In this document: positions 17,604 through 28,339 of the stretch, in pieces
Position numbering within the stretch: the first letter of the stretch is position 1
How the letters are laid out: every line of letters starts with the position of its first letter
Assembly (NCBI GenBank): GCA_000507305.1
Contig: DF239024.1
Span: 310,001-374,000, forward strand
DNA: 64,000 nt
Source of the DNA: Breviolum minutum Mf 1.05b.01
Taxonomy: Eukaryota > Sar > Dinophyceae > Suessiales > Symbiodiniaceae
Direction: 5' to 3'
Translations under genes and position numbers: made by a program
Notes under the pieces: model-generated
What the model was told of the DNA's origin: nothing
Databases searched by the model: none
What the model saw: only the letters and a program-made list of their open reading frames with translations

Positions 17604-18050
17604 GGGTTTATCATTTTCCAAAGGGAACCACCATTTTTAAAATGGTGGTTGACTTTCAGGGATGTGTTTTTTTGTATTACTTTGGTAGACTAATACAGTA
17701 ATGGAAAAATGGACCCTTTAAAGATGGGAATATTCTATTGCTATGTAAGTTTACTTATATGTTTTGTTGGGTGATGTTTTACGGAGTGGGATCCCATGGG
17801 ATTTATCACCATCAAATCACCATTGGGGACAATCTTTTTTCCAAGCATCGAACATGAACATCCAAGACAAGAAGCGTTTCAGGTCCAAGAAAAAAAACAT
17901 CCATGGAAATTCATTGAACTAGTATGCGGCATATGGAAATCCAAAAATGCTTTTGCAGTGGGATTGTGTTTCAGTTGTGCTTCCTTGCTGTTGTTATGTT
18001 TGTTTTGTGTTTCTTTTTTTTTTCTAACATTTCTTACCGTCTATACATTT

Positions 18051-18143
18051 ACCCTCCAGGGAATTAACATATCCCCCTGATAAGGCATATTTGAAGATGA
18101 TTTTCCTTTTCCCCAGGTGGGATATGTTAGTTCCCTGGAGGGT
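18051..18143. repeat. Near-perfect TIR element related to families C and D
   Basis: Arms ACCCTCCAGGGAATTAACAT and ATGTTAGTTCCCTGGAGGGT pair with a single mismatch. Confidence 0.8.
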
Positions 18144-18637
18144 ATACATTTTTTTTACATACGAAAATATACACCCCTAAGAATCCAGACCCCTCCCAAG
18201 CGAGGATTCCGTAGGATTGATGGTCGAATATCCCATTGGTTCCGGGAATCCCCTTCCTTAGGACATACCTGGATCCTTAGAGTAGGTAATTATATGGATA
18301 TATGAATATACATATAATATATATATATACATAATACATATATCGCATATATGTATATATACAGTATATAGATTATCATGGATTGACTTAGTCACCTTTT
18401 GAAACATCCCCGAAAAGGTATCAACATACATACATACATTCCTACATCATTTTCTGACATGTTTTACCATCATGGCTGATCCTTGTACATTCCTTTGATT
18501 ATTTTTCCCCCAAAAGTTCTATCATGACCATTGCTGGAAAATCCACCATGAATAAGTCGATGTATTGTTCCTATTGAAATTGGGATTTTCAAGCCAGTCA
18601 TTTGTTAGTTTTTGAGGGGTGTACCAACCCAAACAAT

Positions 18638-18750
18638 CGGTTGATGGAAGAAATCCTGCTAACCGGTTGAGGTTGGTAGTTTATCCTATTATATACAAGG
18701 TTTTATACATCCCAGGTGGTTTTTTTTCCGGATTTCTGAACCATCAACAG
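18638..18750. repeat. Family B TIR element
   Basis: Starts 'cggttgatggaagaaatcct' and ends 'ctgaaccatcaacag'. Confidence 0.7.
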
Positions 18751-18777
18751 ATGCACCATTGTTTTTGCGAAAAATCA

Positions 18778-18880
18778 CTAGGCGGTGGTTTCGAATATAT
18801 TTTTTTATTTGTACCCCCATTTGTGGAAAATTCCTGTTTTGACGGGCATATTTTTCCGATGGGTTGAAACCACCAACTAC
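18778..18880. repeat. Family A element, diverged
   Basis: CTAGGCGGTGGTTTCGAA..GGGTTGAAACCACCAACTAC. It abuts a family D element at its right end. No clear target duplication. Confidence 0.7.
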
Positions 18881-19014
18881 ACCCCGGAAGATTAACATGG
18901 AACCTGAGAATACACCCCCCGCAAAAAGGAAAATCATCTTCTAAACCATGATTTTCAGGTTCGAGCTGTTCATCTTCGGGGCTGTAGATCACCAACAAAT
19001 TCATATTTCTCTAT

Positions 19015-19121
19015 TTGGATGTTTCCGAAAATAGTGGTACCCCCAAATCATCCAGTTTAATAGGGATTTCCATTATCAATCATCCATTTTGGGATACCCC
19101 TATTTTTGGAAACACCCATAT
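19015..19121. repeat. Family Q TIR element
   Basis: Arms 'ggatgtttccgaaaatagtg' and 'ctatttttggaaacaccca'. Copy at 54990-55093; a half copy at 51092-51178. Confidence 0.7.
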
Positions 19122-19319
19122 AGATCACCAACATTTTCTCCATTTTTCCCATCTTTTGGTGTTCAACTTTTTCTGAAGGTGAGCTCTCCTATGGAAGTGG
19201 AAGTGATTACCGACCCTTCACAGAGTCATGTGCGATCCTTACTGATTCGGACGTTGGTTCACTCGTTGACCTCGGGGAACAATGAAAGAACCTGGTTGTT
19301 TAGGTTGTATAGGGAATGA
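19122..19319 (+). CDS. Coding-like island
   Basis: Open frame containing VSSPMEVEVITDPSQSHVRS and LLIRTLVHSLTSGNNERTWL, ending TGA 19317 at the edge of a family I element. Codon pattern and composition are protein-like. A 3' splice-like site is not obvious; Q ends just upstream. Product unknown. Confidence 0.45.
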   Translation, partial: RSPTFSPFFPSFGVQLFLKVSSPMEVEVITDPSQSHVRSLLIRTLVHSLTSGNNERTWLFRLYRE

Positions 19320-19499
19320 TACTACCCTAAGTTATAGGGTTTATGATATCCCATTTTGTAAAATCATTATGAAACGGCCAGTATAATGGAAAGTAATAAG
19401 GTTTATATTTTCGCTGCTCAAATGGTTGTTTACCCTCCTGAAGTTTAACTGCTCGCCCCTCCCAAAAAGGAAAGTACCCTCCAGGGAACTAACATATCC

Positions 19500-19843
19500 C
19501 ACCTGCGGAATCAGAATTTTGCGACGATTGCATCCAGAGTGTATTGACTGCCCCTTGCGTCTTCATTTTATATGATATATCAGCCATTAAATGTTTGAAC
19601 AAACCCTTGCCTTTTGAAGCTATCTACGTGTATAGACATTGGCTTCTCTATTTATTTTCCATGTTTCTTGCCCACTTGAGGTTGTTCATTGTTTTAATGA
19701 CAAGATTTTGTTGTAAGCCCATGCAGATTTTGTTTGGTTGGATGCCATCAACAGTAACAAGATCCCAAATTGGAAGTGATTGGACGCATCTCAACCGGTC
19801 CCATCAACTAGGGGGAATTTCCACGTGGAACCTGTGCTGAGCC
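19500..19843 (+). CDS. Weak coding-like island
   Basis: Long open + frame (19544-19840) with apolar stretches (HWLLYLFSMFLAHLRLFIVL) that could be a membrane segment, and alternative short frames. Acceptor-like 'cccatgcag' near 19720. Low confidence. Confidence 0.25.
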
Positions 19844-20691
19844 ATCATCCGGTTTCAGAAAAAAAATAAATCCCCTTCCGACCCTCAAGTTAACATGCAG
19901 CTGCAAGATCAAGCATTTGAAGATGTTTGAATTCCATATTCAACAATGGTTGACTTTTCCAGCCAGCCATGTTAGATTTACACAGCCATGTTAGGTTTAC
20001 AGGAGATCAAAACTATCTTGGCAAATCTTTGGTAGTCCCTTTTACCCTTAGCCTCTTCAATCTAGTTGTTTTTGTAATGTAACTTACTAAAAGTCAAACC
20101 TTTAGCAGTTCGGCCCTAAGTTGTGCGTAGCTATAGTTGACAAACCTTTTTGTCAATTGTCCCTTAAAAAAAAACAAAACATCATCATCCCAATGGAAAA
20201 AAGCATCTACCTTGATACAATACCCTTGGGATCCTGGCTCTCCGAACCTGAGAATGGGTATTTCATTCCACTTATAACTGTATTTTGGGACCCACTTTGT
20301 AGGTGCGTACAAATTATTTGCAAATTCATCATTAGATTGATATTATTAATAGGTAACATCCTTCCCTTGTTTGGGATGATGTTCTATCCCCAGTGCTCCA
20401 AATACCCTGTGAGGTTCGGTGTTTATACACCCAAAACCCACTCCAAAACCACGACTGCAGAAGGGAGCAGTGAGCATAAGTAAGGGTATAATTCCGGAGA
20501 CTCATATCATCCCAAGTTGTTTTTTCTCACCTCCCCAACTCGACAGTCTGCCGAAAACCGAAAAAAAAAACAGGCATCTTTGGATATTGCTGCAGATTCC
20601 ATGGGATTAGGTTGGACAGTAAAGGCTTCCGTGGAGCGACTTGGAGGAATTTGTTGAGCCCACGAGTTTTCTGCTGGATGAAAATTCTACA

Positions 20692-20916
20692 TCTCCCTGA
20701 AACTAAACAGCTCGCCCTGTTGATGGACGAAATCCCAAACAACCACCTGAGATACATAAAACCCTGTAGATAATGGGATATTTACCATATCAACTGGTGC
20801 AGGATTTCTTCCATCAACAGGCCCTTCCCTGAGAATAGGCCATGAAAAATAAAAGGAAACAAGTGTATTCCAACCATCTCTTTTTCAGGTGGAAACTGTT
20901 TAGTTTCAGGGAGGGT
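20692..20916. repeat. Family C element interrupted by a family B element
   Basis: The left C end 'ctccctgaaactaaacagct' and the right end 'aactgtttagtttcagggag' are separated by a complete B element at 20717-20820, so C is older than the B insertion. Confidence 0.8.
20717..20820. repeat. Family B element nested in family C
   Basis: CTGTTGATGG..CCATCAACAG. Flanks are GCC on both sides rather than the TA seen at other copies. Confidence 0.8.
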
Positions 20917-21065
20917 GCTTTAACATGAAGTTATGGTTGGTATATGCATATCATATAGTTGTATGTTATTATTGTAGAGTTTAGCATGGATATATTGCAT
21001 ATTTATTTCTACAAGACAATCATGTTTAACAATTGAAAGGGAGCTTGAAAAGGTAGTCGTTTAAA

Positions 21066-21375
21066 TTGGGCCACGAAAGGAACCCTTCTACTTTCCATTT
21101 TACTGGTTAGTTGATAAGGATCCGTTCACTGGTTTATTTTAATCCCTATACAACTGGGTAGTTTTTCACCCCCTATATACACTAAACAACCAGGGGCCCT
21201 TTCTTTCATTGCTCCAATTGTTGAACTTTGTTTGAGTTGAGCAGTGTTCAAAACCATTGTTATTTGCTGTATATAGGGGATTGTACTACCCAAGTATATG
21301 GCGATTATCATAATAAACCAATATAAGGATCCCTATAAACCAACCAGGTTTCAATGGGGAATGTCCGCCAAGGGT
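21066..21375. repeat. Fold-back of two facing family I units
   Basis: The left arm (21080-21175) and the right arm (21275-21375) are diverged inverted copies sharing 'ggtttattttaatccctata' and 'gggattgtactacccaagta'-type blocks. The spacer is about 100 bp. Confidence 0.65.
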
Positions 21376-22265
21376 TTTTGAACGTTCATCAATTGGGTCC
21401 CATCTCAAAACTAATGGTCCCATCCGTGTCTCAAAAGTTTTTTTGGATTCATGGCGGTTGTGTGCCCATGATGGATCGGGCTGGGACTGGTACATTTACT
21501 CAATGTTTCCTGAGAGATGAACTTGTCCACTGGGTAAATTTACCGACAAATGTTTTCGATACATACCCATTCACGTTTTAAGAGATCTGGTATACCATAA
21601 AACTTAAGTAAACGATGGTAAATGTACCATAGATGGATCCTATGGGTAGGAGAAACTATAGGATTCTTTTGTTGAATTTGTTGGGATCAAATTTACGAAA
21701 ATTCTGAGACCTAGGCATTGAGGTTGTGGTGCATATTATATGTTTAGATCTTACCCTAACTCAAAAAAAACATACCAATCAAACACCAATAAACCTCAGT
21801 TTCGGTATTCGCCTGGATGTTTGAACATGTTGGACTGAATTTACCTACATTTTTCCCTATAAACATCAACAAAACTGCAGGTAGATATACCAATCCCATG
21901 GGATTCCGAAAGGTGGACTTCCGGACGAATTTTCGGCTGAGGCCCATGACCTTTGGTAGAACCTTGCTCTTGGGCATGGACGAGCGTGCTGCCAGGCATG
22001 GAAACAGGAGGAAAGCCGACGTTAGAAACACATGGGGTTCCCATGTCATCCAAACATGACTGGATCCCAAAAAACATGCCGATCGAAACCTCAGGAGGTA
22101 TGTGGATGTCTTGGAATGTAACATGTGTAGCTATATGTGAACCAAGAAGCGGTTCACCAGCAATTTGTTCAAATTGTATCGAAGTGTTTACCCAAAATGG
22201 GGGAAGATAAACCCACATTTGACTCATATTTTTTGATATGTGTGGCTCGACCACCCGCTGTAGTA

Positions 22266-22402
22266 CTTGGAGGATCATCCCACGTAATGAGTAGTTAGTA
22301 ACCCCCATTTATAAGCCATTTGTGCCATTTGGAAGGGGAACAACCCTACTTAGGGGACTCACTAACCATGGTCATTAACCACTTACTACTAGTAACTGGG
22401 AA
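22266..22402. repeat. Family J TIR element
   Basis: Begins 'cttggaggatcatccca'; interior 'ccatttggaaggggaacaac'. Other copies: 24163-24275, 41344-41500, 44245-44393 and 53791-53938. Confidence 0.7.
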
Positions 22403-22677
22403 ATCTAGTGTGATTTGTTTAACAGTTTTTTGGTTTCATTTATTATCTTCAAGTTGTGTAAACATATTCACCATGAATTCCCAGTTTTGTAAGGACAGAA
22501 ACCCGATGGAGTCATCTCACCTTGGCATTTTTTTTTGCTAAAGTCCCTTAGACCCTTAGATCCCTTTGAGTTTAGTGGGAGGGACCTAAGTTTCCATTTT
22601 ACCAAGAAATAAATTGTCAGCCCAGCAAGATTCCATGTTTCATTGATCAGTTCGGGTATGTAAATTGACATCAACAA

Positions 22678-22790
22678 GCAGGTTCTTCAAGTCGTGACCT
22701 CGTTTGGACCCACAAGTGACCTTTTCCGGGGGCTTAAGTGACATCCATTTGGGGAATCAAAAGGTCACTTTGAAGAAGCTGGATTCATTG
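22678..22790. repeat. Family P element
   Basis: Inverted ends 'caggttcttcaagtcgtgac' and 'aaaggtcactttgaagaagc'. Related pieces at 16203-16260, 17080-17140 and 17290-17400. Confidence 0.55.
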
Positions 22791-22906
22791 GACAAGAATT
22801 TGCCATTATTTTATGTTGATTTTTAATGATTTTTAAGTGTTCTTTTTTTGTCCTGGATGGGCGGCTTGACATATTGAATCATTTTCGTTTCATTTTTTCA
22901 AGCAAG

Positions 22907-23207
<301 letters not shown>

Positions 23208-23321
23208 CAACCACCAACCACCAACAACTACCACAACCACCACCAACCACCACAAACCAACCGGGCAACCACTAACCTCCACTTTCCCCCCCACTTTCTT
23301 CCCCCCAATTTTTCTCACCAG

Positions 23322-23440
23322 GCAAGGCTTTCATTGGAGCACTTCCAAGGCCAAACAGGTGCGATCGATGTTCGTCGCTGGGGAATCACCTCTATGGCCT
23401 GCCAAAAAAAATGGATGGATTTCATCCAGCTACCCAAATC
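23322..23440 (+). CDS. Coding-like island after microsatellite
   Basis: Acceptor-like pyrimidine tract and 'tttctcaccag' end at 23321. The frame then reads ARLSLEHFQGQTGAIDVRRW and GITSMACQKKW. A second frame is also open. The neighbouring repeat array would lie in the preceding intron. Unassigned. Confidence 0.45.
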
Positions 23441-23921
23441 CCGAAGTTTCAAAATGATGTTTTTTTTTGAACTCCTTGGGGTTTTCTTAGAGATTTATAG
23501 GATTTACTTGGGGTTTTCATAGGGATTTATAGGATTTACCTTGGGATTTACCTTGGGATTTATGGGATGACAGCTCGCCCCTGAAAGGTTACCGAAACCC
23601 AATAGGATTGGGTTTCCTCTTCCAACCTGCCATTTTGCAGGGGCTTTTGCTGTTAAACTTTGGAATTTTTGTGATGTGTATAATATTGACAGATTGTTGG
23701 TTTGATTCACTGAAAAATGACATTGTTTTTCATTATCCAAACAAGGTTACCGTTACCACCCAAAAAGGTGTAACGGCTGCTTCACCTGTAAAATGATGAT
23801 CCATTTTGAAGTTCGGTGAGGTTTATCTCCAAAATCCCAGTTGGGTGAGAGATTTTCAGATGAATCCAGCCATGAAATTTCAGGGGTGTAGAGCAATTGT
23901 GGATATCCCCCCCCTTCTTGA

Positions 23922-24036
23922 CTAGGTGGTGGTTTCATTTTTTTTGATGTTCATCCTCATTTGGGGAAGATGAACCCATTTTGACGTTCATATGATTCAT
24001 ATTTTTCAAAGGGGTTGGGAAACAACCACCAACTAG
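23922..24036. repeat. Family A TIR element with target duplication
   Basis: CTAGGTGGTGG..CCACCAACTAG flanked by TTGA on both sides (23918-23921, 24037-24040). Longer than average (115 bp). Confidence 0.8.
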
Positions 24037-24162
24037 TTGAGAATTCCGAGAAAAAATACGTGTAGGACAGGTTCTGGGAGGTGCATTTGTTTGGTTTACA
24101 TTGTACTACCAATGGTCTTCCTCAATATGTTGGCAGTCTTGGTGAACAACATCCTTCCTGTC

Positions 24163-24275
24163 CACTTGGAGGATCATCCCAGGACTTGTAAGTGGCCAAA
24201 CGTGATTAATAACCACATGGTTAATAAGTCCTCCAAGGATCGGGTTGTGGAACCCCTACCAAATGGCCCATATAA
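24163..24275. repeat. Family J element, 3' truncated, next to family A
   Basis: Starts 'cttggaggatcatcccagga'; its far end runs into the family A element at 24277. Confidence 0.6.
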
Positions 24276-24276
24276 A

Positions 24277-24380
24277 CTAGGTGGTGGTTCCAAATATTTT
24301 TTTGTGCTCACCCCTATTTGGGGAACATTTTCCCATTTGACTCATATGTTTCAGATGGGTTGGTGAAAAACCACCAACCA
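24277..24380. repeat. Family A TIR element with target duplication
   Basis: CTAGGTGGTGGTTCC..AAACCACCAACCA flanked by ATAAA on both sides (24272-24276, 24381-24385). Confidence 0.75.
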
Positions 24381-24556
24381 ATAAACGTCTTATAGATGTT
24401 GGGTTAATCCTCTCCACTTTACGATACCTGCTTGGATGTCCCAGGAAGTTAGGATCAATGGCTAGTAAATGGGTTTATAACCCCAATATATCCCATTTAT
24501 AAGTAGCTTAGAATCCATTTAGAATCCATTGATCCTAATCATTGATCCTAACTTCC

Positions 24557-24678
24557 AACGCGACATCCAAGTGGGAGCCCATCCTCCAAGCATCTCTGAA
24601 ACGAAATCGGAGAATTTCCAGGCCACGTTGCGTGTGCCGGAGCCCTTGCAAGAAGTCTCGGCCACGGGAGGAGCACAG
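24557..24678 (+). CDS. Coding-like island with donor-like end
   Basis: Open frame reading QRDIQVGAHPPSISETKSEN and FQATLRVPEPLQEVSATGGA. It ends at GCACAG|GTGAAA (donor at 24679). The frame continues into a G-rich tract. Composition resembles an extracellular or disordered segment. No family recognised. Confidence 0.5.
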
Positions 24679-25510
24679 GTGAAAAACACCCGGTTTGGGG
24701 CGGGGGGGGGCAGCCTGGGTGGAGAAATATGTTGGTTTTTTGGGGAAAGTTGGGTTGGGTATGGCCTTATATCTTGAAGATCTCTGGGCTGGGTGGAAAC
24801 ATGTCGCAACGCAACAAATAATTGGAATACAAATTGATATTTGGGCACATCTTCTGAAGCTATGTTCCCTTCCATTTGCATGAAATTCATCCTAACTAAT
24901 AGCAAAATTGAGAATTCTCATCTTCCACACCTCTTTCAAACCTTTTCTGGCAGGTTTTTCGTTTCCCAGGGACTGTTTGTATTGATTTGTCCTTCCCAAG
25001 TATTTTTGAATCAAAGAGATCAAATATTGATTCCTGATTTTTCGAATCATGTTATTAATCTAAATCATATTGCTTTCAGTCAATAAGACATCAATCAAAC
25101 CGTTCTTTTGGGTTCCAAATGATATTTTATCTCGGCTTTGGTGTAGCCAATTTTTATGTTTGTCATTCCACTATCCATTTTGGGGCACTCAAACCATATA
25201 CAAATGTATGATTGTATTTGTGAATAACCATGCATTGTTTTGGTTGCCCTCGCCATCCAGTCATACCTCCTGTGGTTTAGTGTTTGATTGGGGTCCAGTC
25301 ATACCAGACCCTCAGTTTCGGTGGGACTGGATGTTCAGGGCAGGCTGACTCCATGACTCCTGTTGAACCCCTAAGGTGATTCTTTACTTTTTGCCATGAG
25401 ATTCACCACCATTTTTCACCAGCAAATTTAGGGAGAATACTTTTTGGCACGATTTTTCCAGGCATCGAAAAAAAACATGCCATATGCAAATTCCAAGTGA
25501 AACCTCACAA

Positions 25511-25600
25511 ACCCTAAGAATCCAGGACTATCCTGAGATATTTGGAGGATGGGATTGGATCCCTTAATACCACTCTAGGGAAGGGTTTGGATTCTTAGGG
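25511..25600. repeat. Family E element
   Basis: Begins 'ccctaagaatccaggact' and ends 'gggtttggattcttaggg', an 11 bp inverted end. The island at 25604 follows immediately. Confidence 0.75.
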
Positions 25601-25603
25601 AAA

Positions 25604-25757
25604 AAAACGCATCCAACTTCTTTGTCAAACCGAACTGTCGAGGTGTTGGTGGATGTGGTGACCAATGCATTGTTGGCCGATACTCGGTGCAATCGTCCGA
25701 CTCGGGATGTTGATGGGATCTACTTTGACACCCAGGATTGCGAGTCACTAAATGAAG
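25604..25757 (+). CDS. Coding-like island (about 50 codons) with donor-like end
   Basis: Reads TVEVLVDVVTNALLADTRCN and RPTRDVDGIYFDTQDCESLN, one of the most protein-like blocks in the window. It ends AATGAAG|GTTTTG (donor 25758). It lies between a family E element and the next intron-like gap. The beta-rich, Cys-containing sequence suggests an extracellular or beta-sandwich domain, but no family is recognised. Confidence 0.55.
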
Positions 25758-25932
25758 GTTTTGTAGTTTTTTAGGGATTGCCGACCCCTAAAAGTGAAAC
25801 AATCCTTGGGTTATTAAGACTCCATGAATATTAATAACATATATATATATATATTATATAAGTATATATGACTAGTAGGGGCCCGTATGGGCCCATCTCA
25901 AGTTTTTGTTGTTGTTTTTCGTGGCTCATTAG

Positions 25933-26077
25933 TGCTTCTATTAAGGACACCAAGAGCAACTTGACGGTGTTGCAGTTTCTGACCAACAATGAGAACAGGC
26001 GCCGCAGAACAAAAGGAGGACGACTTAACAGGGTTGAAAAGTCCTGGTACAAATGCCATTTATTGAATCACCCATAG
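25933..26077 (+). CDS. Coding-like island
   Basis: After acceptor-like 'ggctcattag', reads ASIKDTKSNLTVLQFLTNNE and then NRRRRTKGGRLNRVEKSWYK to TAG. The strongly basic second half may be a linker or nuclear signal. The frame is open across 47 codons. Product unknown. Confidence 0.5.
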
Positions 26078-26448
26078 AAGCCATATAAACAAACACACGG
26101 CGTGATGAAGTCTTCTTTTTTTTGCGAGGACCTGGTTCGTTTTATGTCTTTTTTGTCTACTCATGGTCATGAGAAGATTGTCAGGAAGACTGTGACTAGC
26201 TAGTGATTTTGGAGGAACATTGGAGCGATTGAGATGTTGCAGAAGTTATTTCTACCTGGAACATTTCACTTGGATGATTTGGGAGGAAATGTCTGAAATG
26301 GCTGGTAAGGTGGTCGTGCCCAAAATTAAATACAGTATGTATACTGTAGATGTTGATATATTATAACTATATGATACACTAAGTGGGTGGAACAAAATCA
26401 TCCAATGGTGTGATTTCTGTTTTAATATTGTAACGTTTCCTAGAACAG

Positions 26449-26575
26449 GCTTCAACATCATGCAAACAAACAGTTTGCCCATGAAACATGTTGGATTGGA
26501 AGACGATCCTCTCCTTTTTAAGATGTTTCAAGAAGACCACTATTTTACGGTTACAATTCAAACAGTTAAGCGCAG
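26449..26575 (+). CDS. Candidate internal exon with canonical GTAAG donor
   Basis: The acceptor 'cctagaacag' ends at 26448; the donor CGCAG|GTAAGC is at 26576. Between them a single frame reads FNIMQTNSLPMKHVGLEDDP and LLFKMFQEDHYFTVTIQTVK. Both edges and the protein-like content agree, making this one of the best exon calls. The frame is not interrupted. Family not recognised. The antisense frame (26379-26747) is also open but less convincing. Confidence 0.6.
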
Positions 26576-26652
26576 GTAAGCATGTGATTTGCCGGAATGT
26601 TTTGATCCTCATTAACCACTGAAAACGACGTGTGGATTTTTGCCTGGTTTGA

Positions 26653-26766
26653 AGGTCTACCTTCTTCATGTCCTCCTCTGGTGCCAACATCACTGTGAAA
26701 GATGGCGGGGGAGTCCCATTGTGGGATGGGAGCGGGAGAAAAGTCATGGCTGAATCAATCCCATGA
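26653..26766 (+). CDS. Coding-like island
   Basis: Reads SSSGANITVKDGGGVPLWDG and SGRKVMAESIP to TGA. The turn-rich Gly/Asp/Ser pattern resembles beta-sandwich repeats. An internal donor may lie at AAAAG|TC. Unassigned. Confidence 0.45.
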   Translation, partial: RSTFFMSSSGANITVKDGGGVPLWDGSGRKVMAESIP

Positions 26767-27282
26767 AAAAAAAAACATATTTTTTGGGGACAAATTTCCA
26801 GTTTTGAAAATTGCTGGTGATTTGGGTTGTCTCAGCTGCACATGTTTCAGGGTGACTAATGAAGGGTTGGTTCGCCCTATAACCCTCGACCTATGTACAC
26901 CTAAGTTGTAACTATTGAGGATTATGCCAATCTGTTTCAGAGGGATAAGTTATAACCTTGTGGGATGATGTATGATTAGAATGTCGCCTTTTATGGAGCT
27001 TTAGTTCCAGGCACTTTTCCTAGAGGATTTCTCTCAAAAAAACATGTTGTCTTTTCAGGGTTCCCATCATTTTCTGAGGAGTTTAGATGATGACCTTACG
27101 TAAAAGGGCATGTAGGCAGGGATGAAGCTTATGATGTGCATATTTTGAGCAACAACAGCTTATGGTATGATAACGGTAGAACGGTATGAGACCACTAACA
27201 AAAATCAACCACCAATATAGTCAGGGATATATATAACAAATCAGTCTCACTAGTATCTGTTGACTTAATCTATATACTATAA

Positions 27283-27600
27283 ACTATTAAACTACTACAT
27301 CTCCGACCCTCCTTTGGAAAAAAAAACGCAAGATCAACCTGTGCACAGTTCGACAAAAAAATCTCAAATGTCCCTCCCATCACACCGACGATCGATCTTG
27401 GCACTGGAGGCAATGCTGGAAAAGCTTTCGTAACGGTGGGTGCTGGCTGCACCGTGAAGTGCCTTGGCAGTCGAGTGGCGTTCAGCCCCGTGCCAGATAC
27501 GAGACTCGAGACTCAACGGGATTTTTGGGTGTTTTCAACGGAGGAGGTAAAACAACTTGAGTTTCAGATCCTGGGTTACTCATATACAAAGAAAACTTGA
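27283..27600 (+). CDS. Coding-like island (105 codons, no ATG start)
   Basis: Open from TAA 27280 to TGA 27598. The core reads ITPTIDLGTGGNAGKAFVTV and GAGCTVKCLGSRVAFSPVPD, clearly protein-like, with a Gly/Thr/Val beta-strand pattern and two Cys. True exon edges are probably inside this interval; the tail (DFWVFSTEEVKQLEF) may be intronic. Together with the blocks at 25604, 26449 and 26653 it could form one extracellular beta-rich protein. No domain family recognised. Confidence 0.5.
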   Translation, partial: TIKLLHLRPSFGKKNARSTCAQFDKKISNVPPITPTIDLGTGGNAGKAFVTVGAGCTVKCLGSRVAFSPVPDTRLETQRDFWVFSTEEVKQLEFQILGYSYTKKT

Positions 27601-27688
27601 AGCCTTGAAAGGGATGACATTTGAGCCCTTGAACCACAAAGAAATGCAGATTTAAGGGCTGCTCTTTGAGGGTCATATCAGTCATATC

Positions 27689-27753
27689 TATATTCTTGAT
27701 GTGTTGGATCAGGATCCCACCATTGGCAGTATGAATGCAGAGAACTGCAAAAG
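27689..27753 (+). CDS. Coding-like island with donor-like end
   Basis: Reads DVLDQDPTIGSMNAENCK and ends CAAAAG|GTTGAAAG (donor 27754). Short; product unknown. Confidence 0.4.
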
Positions 27754-27879
27754 GTTGAAAGTCATTAGCCCAATATTCATAGACCTTGGAAAATGTTCAC
27801 ATTTTGAATGCATAACAGTTGGATTGCGTGAATGTTTGGTGGACCATGTCAGTTTTCAGGGGTCTATTTGTTTGTTCAG

Positions 27880-27955
27880 ATTTCCACAACAAAAAGATCC
27901 TTTCTAGTTTGGAAGAGATAAACCCTGGGAGTTCTATGCAAAAAACCTTCCCAAG
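27880..27955 (+). CDS. Candidate exon ending at a family F element
   Basis: The acceptor 'tttgtttgttcag' ends at 27879. One frame is open: FHNKKILSSLEEINPGSSMQ and KTFP. The block ends CCCAAG|GTGGGCCCC, where GT belongs to the family F terminus. Both other frames stop. Good edge agreement. Product unknown. Confidence 0.55.
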
Positions 27956-28088
27956 GTGGGCCCCTACTAGTTACTAGTTATAAATGGAGATGTAACCCCT
28001 ATAGGTAGGGTTATAACCCCAGTGACCCATTTACAAGTCCATTTATAGGGGTCATAAGTCCACTTAGACCTGGTATGAGCCCACCTTG
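27952..28088. repeat. Family F TIR element
   Basis: CAAGGTGGGCCCC at the left and 'gagcccaccttg' at the right. Interior of 'ttataacccc' motifs in both orientations. Its left end provides a donor. Confidence 0.8.
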
Positions 28089-28100
28089 CAACTATATTAG

Positions 28101-28201
28101 TTGCCGTTGGTCGTTCAACAGTGGATGCTTCAAATATAGCTCAGTTACATCAAGTTCTTTACATTAGGGGTGATTGTATGGCTTACTGTAGGAGACAATA
28201 G
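28101..28201 (+). CDS. Coding-like island after family F element
   Basis: After acceptor-like 'actatattag' (28100), reads AVGRSTVDASNIAQLHQVLY and IRGDCMAYCRRQ to TAG. Its phase does not match the exon before the F element, so the two may not be adjacent exons, or one frame is wrong. Product unknown. Confidence 0.45.
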
Positions 28202-28339
28202 CCTGATGTTGAAAGTGTGTGTCTTTTTGCTGACCCCTGGAGCAGATAACCACAGACAGTCTTTATATGTGATGCCAACAAGACATGATTTGAGATGAAA
28301 CCGTGGCTTTTTTAGCCGTATTTACATAGATCTCCAATC

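Larger units (their letters stand above)
17604..19120. other. Repeat-rich stretch without a convincing gene
   Basis: Contains family U (17788-17920), the fold-back at 18051-18143, family E (18177-18281), a TA-rich tract (18300-18365), family B (18638-18750), family A (18778-18880), family D (18878-18986) and family Q (19015-19121) almost end to end. Confidence 0.55.

Noticed and set aside
27880-28201. Direct splicing of 27880-27955 to 28101-28201
   Set aside because: The open frames on the two sides are in incompatible phases, so I do not claim this join.
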